Shown one piece after another: positions 8,816 to 17,391 of a stretch of 64,000 nucleotides of DNA; the stretch's first letter is position 1; every line of letters starts with the position of its first letter. Source of the DNA: Sphingomonas sp. CROZ-RG-20F-R02-07 (lineage in GTDB: Bacteria > Pseudomonadota > Alphaproteobacteria > Sphingomonadales > Sphingomonadaceae); assembly GCF_022662335.1 (NCBI RefSeq), contig NZ_JAKNQJ010000005.1:124001-188000 (forward strand), written 5' to 3'. The position numbers were made by a program, and so were the translations under genes. Under the pieces are notes generated by a model that was given only the letters and a program-made list of their open reading frames with translations, did not search any database and was not told where the DNA came from.

Positions 8816-10141
8816 ATGACCAATCACCAGACGATCGCCGCCACGCAGGAGACCGCCGGCCCGGGCGGGTATATTCCCGGCTTCGGCAACCATGTGTCGA
8901 CCGAGGCGGTGGCCGGCGCGTTGCCGATCGGCCGCAACAGCCCGCAGCGGCCCGCGTTCGGCCTGTACACCGAGCAGCTCTCGGGCACCGCCTTCACCGC
9001 GCCGCGTCACGAAAACCGCCGGTCCTGGCTGTATCGCATGCGCCCCACCGCCGAGCATCCGCCGTTCGTCCGCTACGACGGCGCTCAGCGGTTCGCCCCC
9101 GGCACGACCGACGCGCCGCTGGCGCCCAACCGGCTGCGCTGGGATCCGGTCGCCGCGGCGGCGCCCGGCACCGATCTGATCGACGGCATGACGACGATGC
9201 TCGCCAACCGCGATCCCGCCGATCTGGAGGGGGTGGCGCTGCACGTCTATGCGGCGAACGCCGATATGGCGGCGCGCGTGTTCATGAACGCGGATGGTGA
9301 GTTGCTGTTCGTGCCTCAGGCGGGGCGGCTGGAATTGCGGACCGAACTCGGGCGGATGATGGTATCGCCCGGCCAGATCGCGCTGGTCCCACGCGGCGTG
9401 CGGTTCCGCGCGCTGCTGCCCGATGGCGCGGCGACGGGCTATGTCGCGGAAAATCACGGCAGCCTCTTCCGCCTGCCCGATCTCGGCCCGATCGGCGCCA
9501 ACGGCCTTGCCAATCCGCGCGATTTCGAGACGCCGGTCGCCTGGTTCGAGGATCGCGACGAACCGACCGAGGTCGTGCAGAAATTCATGGGCTCGCTATG
9601 GACCACCACGCTCGATCACAGCCCGCTCGACGCGGTGGCGTGGCACGGCAATCTGGCGCCGTGGCGCTATGATCTGGCGCGGTTCAACACGATCGGCAGC
9701 GTCAGCTTCGATCATCCCGATCCCTCGATCTTCACGCTGCTGACCTCGCCCAGCGACGTGCCGGGCCGCGCCAATGCCGATTTCGTCGTCTTTCCGCCGC
9801 GCTGGATGGTGGCGGAGGACACGTTCCGGCCGCCCTGGTTCCACCGCAACGTGATGAGCGAGGCGATGGGCCTCATCACCGGCGCCTATGATGCCAAGGC
9901 CGAGGGGTTCCGGCCGGGCGGCATCTCGCTGCACAATCTGATGTCGGGTCACGGCCCCGACGTGGCGAGCTGGCAGGGCGCGAGCGCGGCCGAGCTGAAG
10001 CCGCACAAGATCGACGGCACGATGGCGTTCATGCTGGAGAGCTGCTGGCCGTACAAGCCGACGGCCTATGCGCTGGACCATGCGCAGCTCGACTATGATG
10101 CGGTCTGGGCCGATTTCCCCAAGGCGCGGCTGCCGCGGTGA
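8816..10141 (+). CDS. hmgA: Homogentisate 1,2-dioxygenase
   Basis: Opens the ring of homogentisate to maleylacetoacetate. The 441-residue protein matches the family from [21 protein letters not shown] onward. Iron-site residues are seen in [14 protein letters not shown] (His and Glu) and [11 protein letters not shown] (His). ATG 8816 is chosen because it follows AGAGG by five bases and gives the expected N-terminus; an in-frame extension to 8708 looks non-coding. The next gene starts at GTG 10138 inside the hmgA stop. The usual partners for the rest of the pathway, fumarylacetoacetase and maleylacetoacetate isomerase, are not in the window. Confidence 0.96.
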   Translation: MTNHQTIAATQETAGPGGYIPGFGNHVSTEAVAGALPIGRNSPQRPAFGLYTEQLSGTAFTAPRHENRRSWLYRMRPTAEHPPFVRYDGAQRFAPGTTDAPLAPNRLRWDPVAAAAPGTDLIDGMTTMLANRDPADLEGVALHVYAANADMAARVFMNADGELLFVPQAGRLELRTELGRMMVSPGQIALVPRGVRFRALLPDGAATGYVAENHGSLFRLPDLGPIGANGLANPRDFETPVAWFEDRDEPTEVVQKFMGSLWTTTLDHSPLDAVAWHGNLAPWRYDLARFNTIGSVSFDHPDPSIFTLLTSPSDVPGRANADFVVFPPRWMVAEDTFRPPWFHRNVMSEAMGLITGAYDAKAEGFRPGGISLHNLMSGHGPDVASWQGASAAELKPHKIDGTMAFMLESCWPYKPTAYALDHAQLDYDAVWADFPKARLPR

Positions 10142-10515
10142 GCGATCCGCAGGCGGCCGGCGCGCGGCTGGCGGCGACGCCCGCCGGCGTCACGCTCGGG
10201 CCGCTCGCGCTGATCGCGGACGGCGCCGCGCGCAATTTCGTGCTCCAGATGCGCGCCGGGCGGTTCCACGGTTTCGTCGTGCGGCGCGGCGACACGGTCG
10301 TCGGCTATGTCGATCGCTGCCCGCATATGGGCGTGCCGCTCGCGCAAGCGCTGGACGGCTATCTGACGCCCGATGGCGGCCTGATCGCGTGCAGCTGGCA
10401 TTCGGCGCTGTTCCGCATCGATGACGGGCTCTGCGTCGGCGGCCCGTGCAGCGGGCAGCGGCTGGCGTCCTGGCCAGTGGGGATCGTGGACGGGATGATC
10501 GTCACCCAGGGATGA
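10138..10515 (+). CDS. Rieske [2Fe-2S] protein
   Basis: A 125-residue Rieske-fold ferredoxin. Both cluster motifs are intact: RCPHMGVPL (Cys-x-His) and [10 protein letters not shown] (Cys-x-x-His), 18-19 residues apart. It has no signal or membrane segment, so it is a soluble cytoplasmic electron carrier or a small accessory domain. The GTG start overlaps the hmgA stop (GTGA), so it is very probably translated with hmgA. A role in ring cleavage is not known for Rieske proteins in this pathway; it could supply electrons to keep the iron reduced, or belong to a neighbouring aromatic reaction. Confidence 0.87.
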   Translation: MSDPQAAGARLAATPAGVTLGPLALIADGAARNFVLQMRAGRFHGFVVRRGDTVVGYVDRCPHMGVPLAQALDGYLTPDGGLIACSWHSALFRIDDGLCVGGPCSGQRLASWPVGIVDGMIVTQG

Positions 10516-10532
10516 AGCGGGGCATGCTGGCG

Positions 10533-10550
10533 ATCCGGCGCGGGCCGGAT
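10533..10550 (+). terminator. Hairpin after the hmgA-Rieske unit
   Basis: ATCCGGC-gcgg-GCCGGAT is a perfect 7-bp stem, 17 bases after the Rieske stop, without a T run. It probably marks the end of the hmgA transcript or stabilises its 3' end. Confidence 0.45.
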
Positions 10551-10588
10551 TAAGGCTGCGACAATCCATTCCGTATCGAGGATGTCCG

Positions 10589-11464
10589 ATGCCCCGTTTT
10601 CGCCCCCATTTCGCACTCGCGCTCCTGATCGGCGGCGCCGCGATCGCCGGGCCCGTGCCCGCCGGCCCCGCCGCCAAGTCGTTCGCGCTGGGCGCGGTCA
10701 AGCTCGTGGCGCTGCGCGACATGGTGAATGCGGTGCCGAACGACGGCAGCGTGTTCGGCAAGAATGTCGGTCCGCAGGCGGTGGCCAAGGTGCTGGGCGC
10801 AGCGGGCGCCGACACCGCCACGCTGCCGCTGGGCGTGGATGCGCTGCTGGTCGAGATGCCGGGGCGCATCGTGCTGATCGATACCGGCCTGGGGCCCAAG
10901 GTGGGCGGGGCGTTGCCGCGCAGCCTGGCACTGGCCGGCGTTGCGCCCGCGCGCGTGACCGACGTGCTCATCACCCATTCGCACGGCGACCATGTCGGCG
11001 GCCTGCTCGCCGCCGATGGCCGGCCCGCCTTTGCGGGTGCAACGATCCACATGGCCGCCGCCGAATGGGAATGGCTGCGCAGCAAGCCCGAGAACGCCGC
11101 GCTCGCCGCCGCGATCGGCCCGCGCGTGCGCACCTTCAAACCCGGCGCGGTCGTCGTGCCCGGCATCCGCACCGTGCCGCTGGCGGGGCATACGCCGGGT
11201 CATGTCGGCTATGAGATCAGCTCGGGGAAGGAGCGGCTGATCGACATCGGCGATACCGCGCACAGCGCGATCGTGTCGCTCGCCGAGCCCGGCTGGATCA
11301 TCGGCTACGACAATGATCCGATCGCCGGCCGCGACCGGCGCGAGACGACGCTCGCCACGCTGGCCGCCAGCCACGAGCGCGTCTTTGCGCCGCATTTTCC
11401 CTTTCCCGGCATCGGCCGCATCGAAAAGCGCGGGTCTGCTTATGTGTGGACGCCCGAAGTCTAG
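10589..11464 (+). CDS. Secreted metallo-beta-lactamase-fold hydrolase
   Basis: A 291-residue MBL-fold protein with an N-terminal signal peptide (ALALLIGGAAIAG), so it acts in the periplasm. The metal motif THSHGDHVGG spans residues 129-138. The later ligands are at LAGHTPGHVGYEIS (His), IDIGDTAHS (Asp) and FAPHFPFPG (His). This arrangement fits the quorum-quenching lactonase or arylsulfatase-like MBL groups rather than class B beta-lactamases. The substrate is unknown. It has its own start 73 bases after the Rieske gene, beyond a hairpin, and may be a separate transcript. Confidence 0.85.
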   Translation: MPRFRPHFALALLIGGAAIAGPVPAGPAAKSFALGAVKLVALRDMVNAVPNDGSVFGKNVGPQAVAKVLGAAGADTATLPLGVDALLVEMPGRIVLIDTGLGPKVGGALPRSLALAGVAPARVTDVLITHSHGDHVGGLLAADGRPAFAGATIHMAAAEWEWLRSKPENAALAAAIGPRVRTFKPGAVVVPGIRTVPLAGHTPGHVGYEISSGKERLIDIGDTAHSAIVSLAEPGWIIGYDNDPIAGRDRRETTLATLAASHERVFAPHFPFPGIGRIEKRGSAYVWTPEV

Positions 11465-11560
11465 CAAAAACCGACACTTCCTGTTGCAAGTGCGAAGGCC
11501 GCGGGGCAGGCACAGCGGCAGGGCAGGCGCGATGGGCTCCGTCCGCGGCGGAACCCCGAC

Positions 11561-13090
11561 ATGGATTTCAGGCAAGGGATCGGGCTGCTCGGCATCGTGC
11601 TCGCCGCGATCGCCGCGCAGCTGAACGATCAGGTCCTTTCGATCGCGCTGCCCGATGTGGCGGGCGGCATGGGCCTCAGCATGGATCAGGCGAGCTGGCT
11701 GCGCACGCTGTTCGTCACCGGGCAGGTGGTCGGCATGTGCATGGCGCCCTCCCTTGGCATCGCCTTTTCCTTTCGCCGCTTCGCGCTGTTCGCGATTCTC
11801 ATGAACCTGGTGCCGACGCTGCTGATGGCACTGGGCGGCGGGGTGGCGCCGGTGCTGATCCTGCGGCTGATCCAGGGGCTCGCGTCGGGCTTCACGATCC
11901 CGCTGCTGATGACGGTGGCGCTTCGCGTGCTTGGGCCCGAGGTGCGGCTCTACGGCCTGGCGGTCTATGCGATGACCGCGACGCTGACGCCCAATCTGGC
12001 GACCAGCTTCGCCGCCCTGTGGGTCGACGGGCTGCGCGACTATCACTGGATCTTCCTCCAGCCGCTGCCCTTCTGCACGCTGGCGGCGGCGTGCGTCTGG
12101 TGGGGCATGGAGCAGGAGCCGCCGCAATATGACCGGCTGCGCCGGTTCGACTGGACGGGCGTGGCGCTGGTCGCGGCGGGCTTCGGCAGCCTGACGATCG
12201 TGCTGGAACAGGGCGATCGGTTCGACTGGTTCAATTCGCCGCTGATCGCCATCCTCGCGCTCGTCAGCGTCGTCAGCCTGCCGCTGCTGGTGATCGTCGA
12301 ACGCTATGCCCCGCTGCCACTGATGCGCTTCGATCTGCTGGCGCGGCGCAATTTCGCCTATCCGGTGATCGTGCTGATCGTGTTCCTGATCGTGTCGCTG
12401 TCGGCGAGCCAGGTGCCGCTGACGTTCCTCGAGCAGGTGCGCGGGCTGCGGCCGGTGCAGATCCACCAGCTGAGCCTGGGCGTCGCCGCGTCGCAGATCG
12501 TGCTGCTGCCGCTCACCGCGGTGCTGCTCGATCACCGCCATGTCGATGCGCGCTGGGTCAACGCGGTGGGCTTCGCCTCCATCCTGTTCGCCTGCTATCT
12601 CGATGCGCATGTGACGAGCGCCTGGGGCCCGCAGCAGTTCATCCTGGGCGAGGCGTTCCAGGCCTTGGGCTTTGCCTTCGTCGTGATGCCGCTGCTGATG
12701 ATCGCCACCAACACGATCAAGCCGGAGGAGGGGCCTTACGGCTCCGCGCTGGTCAACACGCCGCGCGCGGTGGCGGAGGCGATCGGGGTATGGGCGATTG
12801 CTTTGATCGGGCGGTGGCGCGGCGAACTGCACCGGGTGCGGCTGACCGACCTGCTCGGACAGAACCGGCTCGTGCTCGAACAGCTGGGCGTCCTGCCCCG
12901 CGACACGCAAGGGCCGGCGGCGCGCACGGTCTATGCGGCGCTCGACCGTGAACTCGAACGCCAAGTGACGACGCTGACCACGATCGACACCTATGCGATC
13001 ATGGGCCTGCTCGCGATCGCGCTGATGATCGCGCTGGCGGTGATCCCCACCCGCACCTATCCGCCGCGCATCGCGCTGGCCAAGCAATGA
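11561..13090 (+). CDS. DHA2-type MFS multidrug transporter (EmrB-like)
   Basis: A 509-residue inner-membrane drug/proton antiporter of the 14-helix DHA2 family. Family motifs include the first-helix LNDQVLSIALPDVAGGMGLS, the motif-C-like VLILRLIQGLASGFTIPLLM, and many hydrophobic helices through residue 495. The soluble loop around residues 420-470 and the final helix are as in EmrB-like pumps. It is the first gene of a three-gene operon, 12 bases before the adaptor, and works with the adaptor and the outer-membrane factor to export drugs across both membranes. The substrate is unknown. No regulator gene is adjacent. Confidence 0.9.
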   Translation: MDFRQGIGLLGIVLAAIAAQLNDQVLSIALPDVAGGMGLSMDQASWLRTLFVTGQVVGMCMAPSLGIAFSFRRFALFAILMNLVPTLLMALGGGVAPVLILRLIQGLASGFTIPLLMTVALRVLGPEVRLYGLAVYAMTATLTPNLATSFAALWVDGLRDYHWIFLQPLPFCTLAAACVWWGMEQEPPQYDRLRRFDWTGVALVAAGFGSLTIVLEQGDRFDWFNSPLIAILALVSVVSLPLLVIVERYAPLPLMRFDLLARRNFAYPVIVLIVFLIVSLSASQVPLTFLEQVRGLRPVQIHQLSLGVAASQIVLLPLTAVLLDHRHVDARWVNAVGFASILFACYLDAHVTSAWGPQQFILGEAFQALGFAFVVMPLLMIATNTIKPEEGPYGSALVNTPRAVAEAIGVWAIALIGRWRGELHRVRLTDLLGQNRLVLEQLGVLPRDTQGPAARTVYAALDRELERQVTTLTTIDTYAIMGLLAIALMIALAVIPTRTYPPRIALAKQ

Positions 13091-13102
13091 CGGTGAACAG
13101 GC

Positions 13103-14275
13103 ATGGCTGACGAACGGCCCGACGACGACAAGCCCGACGCGAAGTCGGATGACGACCAGCAGGACGATTCCTCCGAAGGTCAGGACAAGAAGGACGAGGC
13201 CAAGCCCAAGGCGCGCTGGCCGTGGATCGTGGCGGCCGTCGTCGTCGCGGTCTTCGTCGTCGTCGTGCTGCTCATCATCCTGTTGCCGCACGAGAATGTG
13301 AAGACCGACGACGCCTATGTGACGGGCCATTACGCGATGGTGGCGCCGCGCGTCGGCGGTCAGATCGCGACCGTCGACGTGGACGACAACCAGCCGGTCC
13401 GCGCGGGCCAGTTGCTCGCGACGATCGACGACCGCGACCTGCGCACCACGCTCGATCAGGCCACGGCGAACCTCGCCGCGGACCGCGCGCGCGTGGCGCA
13501 GGCCGAGGCGCAGGTCGCGCGCCAGCCCTCGCAGATCCGCCAGGCGCGCGCGCAGGTGGCGAGCAACGGCGCGCGGCTCGGCCTGTCTGATGCGGATGCG
13601 GCGCGCTATGCCGATCTGGCGCGCACCGGCGCGGGCACCTTCCAGCAGCACCAGCAGGCCGATACCGATGTGGTGCAGCAGCGCGCGTCGCTCGAACAGG
13701 CGCGCGCCGGGCTCGACGCGCAACGCCATACGCTCGACGCGCTGGTGGCGGATCGTTCGGCGGCCGAGGCGCGCGTGAAGCAGGATCTGGCGTCGCTCCG
13801 CCAAGCCAAGCTCAACCTCGGCTATACGCGGATCGTCGCGCCGATCACGGGCACCGTGTCGGAACGCACGGTGCAGGTCGGCAATTTCGTGGCGCCCGGT
13901 GCGCCGATCCTGATGCTGGTGCCGCTCAGCGACGTGTATGTCATGGCCAATTATCGCGAGCTGGAGTTGCGCCACATGCGGCCCGGCCAATATGCCCGAA
14001 TCCATGTCGATGCGTATGACATCGATCTGCGCGGCCATGTGGCCAGCCTGCCCGCCGCATCGGGCGCGACCTTCTCGCCGCTGCCGCCGAGCAATTCGAC
14101 GGGCAATTTCACCAAGATCGTCCAGCGTCTGCCGGTGAAGATCGTGGTGGACCGCGGCCAGCCGCTCGCCCGGCTGCTGCGCGCGGGCATGTCGGTCGAG
14201 GTGTGGGTCGACACCAATCTCGACGACGTCGTCGCGGCGCAGCGGCACCAGGCCGGTCGGGTGACCGCGCCATGA
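13103..14275 (+). CDS. HlyD/EmrA-family periplasmic adaptor
   Basis: A 390-residue membrane-fusion protein linking the MFS pump to the outer-membrane channel. It has a single membrane anchor (about residues 37-60, WPWIVAAVVVAVFVVVVLLI). Then come the biotinyl-lipoyl half motif (APRVGGQIATVDVDDNQPVRAGQLLATID), a long alpha-hairpin (residues 120-235) and the returning lipoyl half (YTRIVAPITGTVSERTVQVGNFV). The cytoplasmic N-terminus is unusually long and charged for EmrA: about 35 residues of Asp/Glu/Lys. Its last four bases (ATGA) hold the start of the next gene. Confidence 0.92.
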   Translation: MADERPDDDKPDAKSDDDQQDDSSEGQDKKDEAKPKARWPWIVAAVVVAVFVVVVLLIILLPHENVKTDDAYVTGHYAMVAPRVGGQIATVDVDDNQPVRAGQLLATIDDRDLRTTLDQATANLAADRARVAQAEAQVARQPSQIRQARAQVASNGARLGLSDADAARYADLARTGAGTFQQHQQADTDVVQQRASLEQARAGLDAQRHTLDALVADRSAAEARVKQDLASLRQAKLNLGYTRIVAPITGTVSERTVQVGNFVAPGAPILMLVPLSDVYVMANYRELELRHMRPGQYARIHVDAYDIDLRGHVASLPAASGATFSPLPPSNSTGNFTKIVQRLPVKIVVDRGQPLARLLRAGMSVEVWVDTNLDDVVAAQRHQAGRVTAP

Positions 14276-15705
14276 GGCGCTGGATCGCGGCGGCGCTGCT
14301 GCTCGGCGGCTGCACCGTCGGGCCGAACTTCACGCGACCCCAGGTGGACGCGCCCGCGGCGTTCGGCACGACCGCGGCCGACGTGGCGAGCCGCACCGTG
14401 GCGGGCACGGTGGACATACGCTGGTGGGACTCGTTCCGCGATCCCGAACTGAGCAGCCTGGTCGATCGGCTCGGCAAGCAGAATCTCGATCTCCAGGCGG
14501 CGGCCGAACGGATCGCGCAGGCCCGCGGAGAGCGCGACATCGCCGCGTCGCAGGGGCTGCCGCGGCTGAACGGGCAGGGCCAATATCAGCGCGAGCGGAT
14601 CAGCCCCAACGGCACCGCCTCGCTGACCGAGCCCGCGCCCGGCGCCCCGCTCGAGTTCAACCTGTTCCGCACGATGCTGAGCGCGGCGTGGGAGCTGGAC
14701 CTGTTCGGCCGCGTCCGCCGCGCGGTGGAGGCGGCGCGCGCCGACACCGAAGCGGCGGTCGAGGCACGCCATGGCCTTGCGCTTTCCGCCATCGCCGATC
14801 TGGCGCAGACCTATTGCCAGCTCCGCCAGCTTCAGGTGGAAGAGGGGATCCTGCACCGCAACCTCGCGCTCGCCGACCAGCGGCGCGCGCTGGTGCGGCG
14901 CCGGTTCGCGGACGGTGTGGCGACCACGCTGGAGGTGGCGCAGGTCGATGCGCAGGGTCTCGCGATCGCGCAGGATCTGCCCACGCTTCACGCGCAACAG
15001 GCGCGGCTGGTGAACGCGATCGGACTCTTGCTCGCCGAACCGCCGCGCACGCTGGCCGCCGAGCTGAACGCACCGGCGATGCAGCCGCTCGTACCGCCCA
15101 GCGTTCCGGTGGGGCTGCCCGCCGATCTCGCCCGCCGTCGGCCCGATGTCCGCGAGGCGGAGGCGCGGCTGCACGCCGCCACCGCGCAGACCGGCGTCGC
15201 GGTCGCGTCCTTCTATCCCGACATCAGCCTGGCCGGCAATTTCGGCTTCGAGAGCCTGCATCTCGGATCGCTGTTCGATGCCGATTCGCGTGCCTTCATG
15301 GCCGGGCCGTCGATCGACCTGCCGATCTTCGAAGGTGGCCGCCTGAAGGGCACGCTGCGTATCCGCCAGTCGCAGCAGCGCGAGGCGGCGATCCAGTTCC
15401 GCAAGACCGTGCTCCAGGCCTGGCACGACGTGGACAATGCGCTGACCGCCTATGCCGAGGCGCAGCACAGCCGCGCCGCCGCGGTCGCCACTTCGCAGGC
15501 CAATGCCCGTGCGCTGGCGGCAGCGGATCAGCGCTACCGCGACGGCGTCACCACGCTGCTGGATGTGATCACCGCGCAGGAAGGAGTATTGCGCAGCGAG
15601 GATTCGGTCGCGCAAGCGCAGGCGCAGATGGCGCTTCGCCTGATCGACCTCTACCGCGCGCTGGGCGGCGGGTGGCAGGCGGTTCCCGACCCAACCACCC
15701 GCTGA
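14272..15705 (+). CDS. Efflux outer-membrane lipoprotein (NodT/OprM family)
   Basis: A 477-residue TolC-like channel of the lipoprotein type. The start ATG 14272 overlaps the adaptor stop and opens into a lipoprotein signal with lipobox LLGGC (Cys at about residue 14). Family motifs include WWDSFRDPELSSLVDRL, ELDLFGRVRRAVEAARA in the first repeat and SLHLGSLFD/RYRDGVTTLLDVITAQ in the second. It completes the tripartite drug efflux system with the two upstream genes. It converges on the Cys-rich gene at 15734. Confidence 0.93.
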   Translation: MRRWIAAALLLGGCTVGPNFTRPQVDAPAAFGTTAADVASRTVAGTVDIRWWDSFRDPELSSLVDRLGKQNLDLQAAAERIAQARGERDIAASQGLPRLNGQGQYQRERISPNGTASLTEPAPGAPLEFNLFRTMLSAAWELDLFGRVRRAVEAARADTEAAVEARHGLALSAIADLAQTYCQLRQLQVEEGILHRNLALADQRRALVRRRFADGVATTLEVAQVDAQGLAIAQDLPTLHAQQARLVNAIGLLLAEPPRTLAAELNAPAMQPLVPPSVPVGLPADLARRRPDVREAEARLHAATAQTGVAVASFYPDISLAGNFGFESLHLGSLFDADSRAFMAGPSIDLPIFEGGRLKGTLRIRQSQQREAAIQFRKTVLQAWHDVDNALTAYAEAQHSRAAAVATSQANARALAAADQRYRDGVTTLLDVITAQEGVLRSEDSVAQAQAQMALRLIDLYRALGGGWQAVPDPTTR

Positions 15706-15733
15706 CCGGTCACCCTCCGACCGAACTCCGCGC

Positions 15734-16123
15734 TCAGCCGAGGGCGGCGAGCGCCGCCTTGCAGTCGTCCGCGCATTCGGCGCACATCTCGGCGCAGAGT
15801 TTGCAATGCGGGTGATCGTGCTGGCTGCATTCGGCGGCGCAGAGATGGCAGGCGCGGATACAGGCCTCGAGCGCCGCCCGCAGCATATCGACGTCCTGCC
15901 CGGTCTGCCGCACCACCAGCCGCGCGGTCGCGGTGCACATATCGGCGCAGTCCAGGCAGGTGCGGATGCACTGCGTCATGTCCATCGGCTCGGCGAGGCA
16001 GGCGTCCGCGCACGACGTGCACATCAGCGCGCAATAAAATGCATGCTTAGCCGCCTTGGCGCGGGTTTCGTCCGGCGCGTCGCCGGCATTCGGATGGAGC
16101 GCCATCATCTTCTTGATCGACAT
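15734..16123 (-). CDS. Cys-rich four-helix-bundle copper-binding protein (Csp-like)
   Basis: A 129-residue protein with 17 cysteines, most spaced as C-x3-C or C-x2-C along predicted helices (FYCALMCTSCADACLAE, CIRTCLDCADMC, CIRACHLCAAEC, CKLCAEMCAECADDC). This pattern is that of the copper-storage proteins, in which Cys-lined four-helix bundles hold many Cu(I) ions. There is no signal peptide, so it would be a cytosolic store like Csp3. A GAGGAA sequence eight bases before ATG 16123 supports the start. It is convergent with the efflux operon and divergent from the Nudix gene. It is distant from the metal RND operon at 33.5-41.5 kb, but the two could share a role in metal tolerance. Confidence 0.88.
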   Translation of the reverse strand: MSIKKMMALHPNAGDAPDETRAKAAKHAFYCALMCTSCADACLAEPMDMTQCIRTCLDCADMCTATARLVVRQTGQDVDMLRAALEACIRACHLCAAECSQHDHPHCKLCAEMCAECADDCKAALAALG

Positions 16124-16170
16124 CGTCGCTGTTCCTCGTTGCGTCCCAGACCGAACGGCCGGGGCGTGGC

Positions 16171-17385
16171 GTGGTTGCGCGCGGCGCCGCGCGATGCGCC
16201 GATATTGCGTATATCCTCTTCACGCGCGTCCGCCCGGCACCTAGGTTCGGGCGGACGGGAGCGAGAATCATAGGACAAATCGGTGCCTTACCCTATCGGG
16301 TTGACGCGGAGGGCCGCGCCGAGGTGATGCTCATCACCTCGCGCGATACGGGGCGGTGGGTGCTTCCCAAGGGTAATCCGATCGCCGGTCTGGCGCCCCA
16401 CGAGGCGGCGGCGCAGGAGGCGTATGAGGAGGCCGGAGTCCGCGGCATTCCGTGCCCGACCGCGATCGGCGAATATACCTATGTGAAGCGACGACGCACG
16501 CGGGGCGACCGCGATCTTGTCGTTGCCGTCTATCCCTTTGCCTTTGTCGAGCAACTGGCGGATTGGCCCGAGCGCGCCCAGCGCGTGACGCGCTGGTTTT
16601 CGCTGCCGGATGCAGCCGATGCGGTGGACGAACCCGATCTGAAGCGGCTGATCGCCGGCTTTCGCGAACCGCCGATGCCTGTTTCGCTGGCTGAGCGCGT
16701 GCTTCCCGCGGTACGGACGGAGGCGACGAGGAGGGTGCCGTTGCTGGGTTGGTTTCAGGCGTTGATGCCCAAACAGGGGCGGTTTTTCGAACTGTTCGAC
16801 GCGCATGCCGCGACGCTGGTGGCGGGTGCCGCCGCGCTCGCCCGGCTGATCCATGGCGAGGGCGAGATCGCCACGCAGATCGCCGCGATCGTCGCGCAGG
16901 AACATGCCGCCGACGACATCACCCGCGACGTGCTCCAGGACGTGCGCCGCATCTTCGTGACGCCGTTCGACCGCAGCGCGATCACCGACCTGATCGGGGT
17001 GATGGACGATGCGATCGATCAGATGAACGGCACCGCCAACGCGGTGGCGCTCTATGAGGTGACGGAATTCACGCCGCAGATGCGCGACATGGCCGCGATC
17101 GTGGTGGAGGCGGCGCGGATCACCGCCGAGGCGATCCCGCTGCTCCGCTCGCTCGGGCCCAATGCGGCGCGGTTGCACGATCTGACCGCGCGGCTGATCC
17201 GGATCGAGGGCGATGCCGACGACATCCACGATGCGGGCATGAAGGCGCTGTTCCGCCAGTCGCGCGGCGGCGATCCGATGGACTTCCTCGTCGGGCGCGA
17301 AATCTATGCCAGCCTCGAAAAGACGATCGACCGGTTCGAGGACATCGCCAACGCGATCCAGGGGCTCGTCATCGATCATGCGTGA
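16171..17385 (+). CDS. Nudix hydrolase fused to a DUF47/PhoU-like domain
   Basis: One uninterrupted frame of 404 codons joins two domains. Residues about 34-165 are a Nudix hydrolase of the diphosphoinositol-polyphosphate/Ap4A-like type: GALPYR, RWVLPKGNPIAGL and the Nudix helix AAAQEAYEEAGV, in which the usual Arg is Gln. Residues about 191-402 are a DUF47 domain (LLGWFQALMPKQGRFFELFDAH..., ending IANAIQGLVIDHA), a PhoU relative normally encoded alone beside Pit transporters. The Pit gene follows after six bases, so control of phosphate uptake is likely. The start is uncertain: GTG 16171 is the first candidate, but a strong hairpin (16227-16257) lies inside this stretch. A strong internal Shine-Dalgarno sequence precedes TTG 16741, so the DUF47 part may also be made separately. 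Confidence 0.85.
   Translation: MVARGAARCADIAYILFTRVRPAPRFGRTGARIIGQIGALPYRVDAEGRAEVMLITSRDTGRWVLPKGNPIAGLAPHEAAAQEAYEEAGVRGIPCPTAIGEYTYVKRRRTRGDRDLVVAVYPFAFVEQLADWPERAQRVTRWFSLPDAADAVDEPDLKRLIAGFREPPMPVSLAERVLPAVRTEATRRVPLLGWFQALMPKQGRFFELFDAHAATLVAGAAALARLIHGEGEIATQIAAIVAQEHAADDITRDVLQDVRRIFVTPFDRSAITDLIGVMDDAIDQMNGTANAVALYEVTEFTPQMRDMAAIVVEAARITAEAIPLLRSLGPNAARLHDLTARLIRIEGDADDIHDAGMKALFRQSRGGDPMDFLVGREIYASLEKTIDRFEDIANAIQGLVIDHA
16227..16257 (+). promoter_or_regulatory. Strong hairpin near the start of the Nudix-DUF47 gene
   Basis: CGTCCGCCCG (16227-16236) and CGGGCGGACG (16248-16257) form a perfect 10-bp stem with an 11-base loop. It is too stable to be typical coding sequence, so it is either a leader element upstream of a later start or a structured early-coding segment. 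It also lies between the divergent Csp and Nudix genes. Confidence 0.5.
16728..16743 (+). promoter_or_regulatory. Internal ribosome-binding site and TTG start for DUF47 domain
   Basis: GAGGAGGG (16728-16735) is followed five bases later by in-frame TTG 16741, exactly where free-standing DUF47 proteins begin. It could give a separate DUF47 polypeptide of 214 residues. Confidence 0.45.
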
Positions 17386-17391
17386 TCGGCC

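Noticed and set aside
10550..14248. A 1232-codon minus-strand open frame
   Set aside because: It runs antisense to the MBL, EmrB and EmrA genes and its product is low-complexity; the sense genes have full family motifs.
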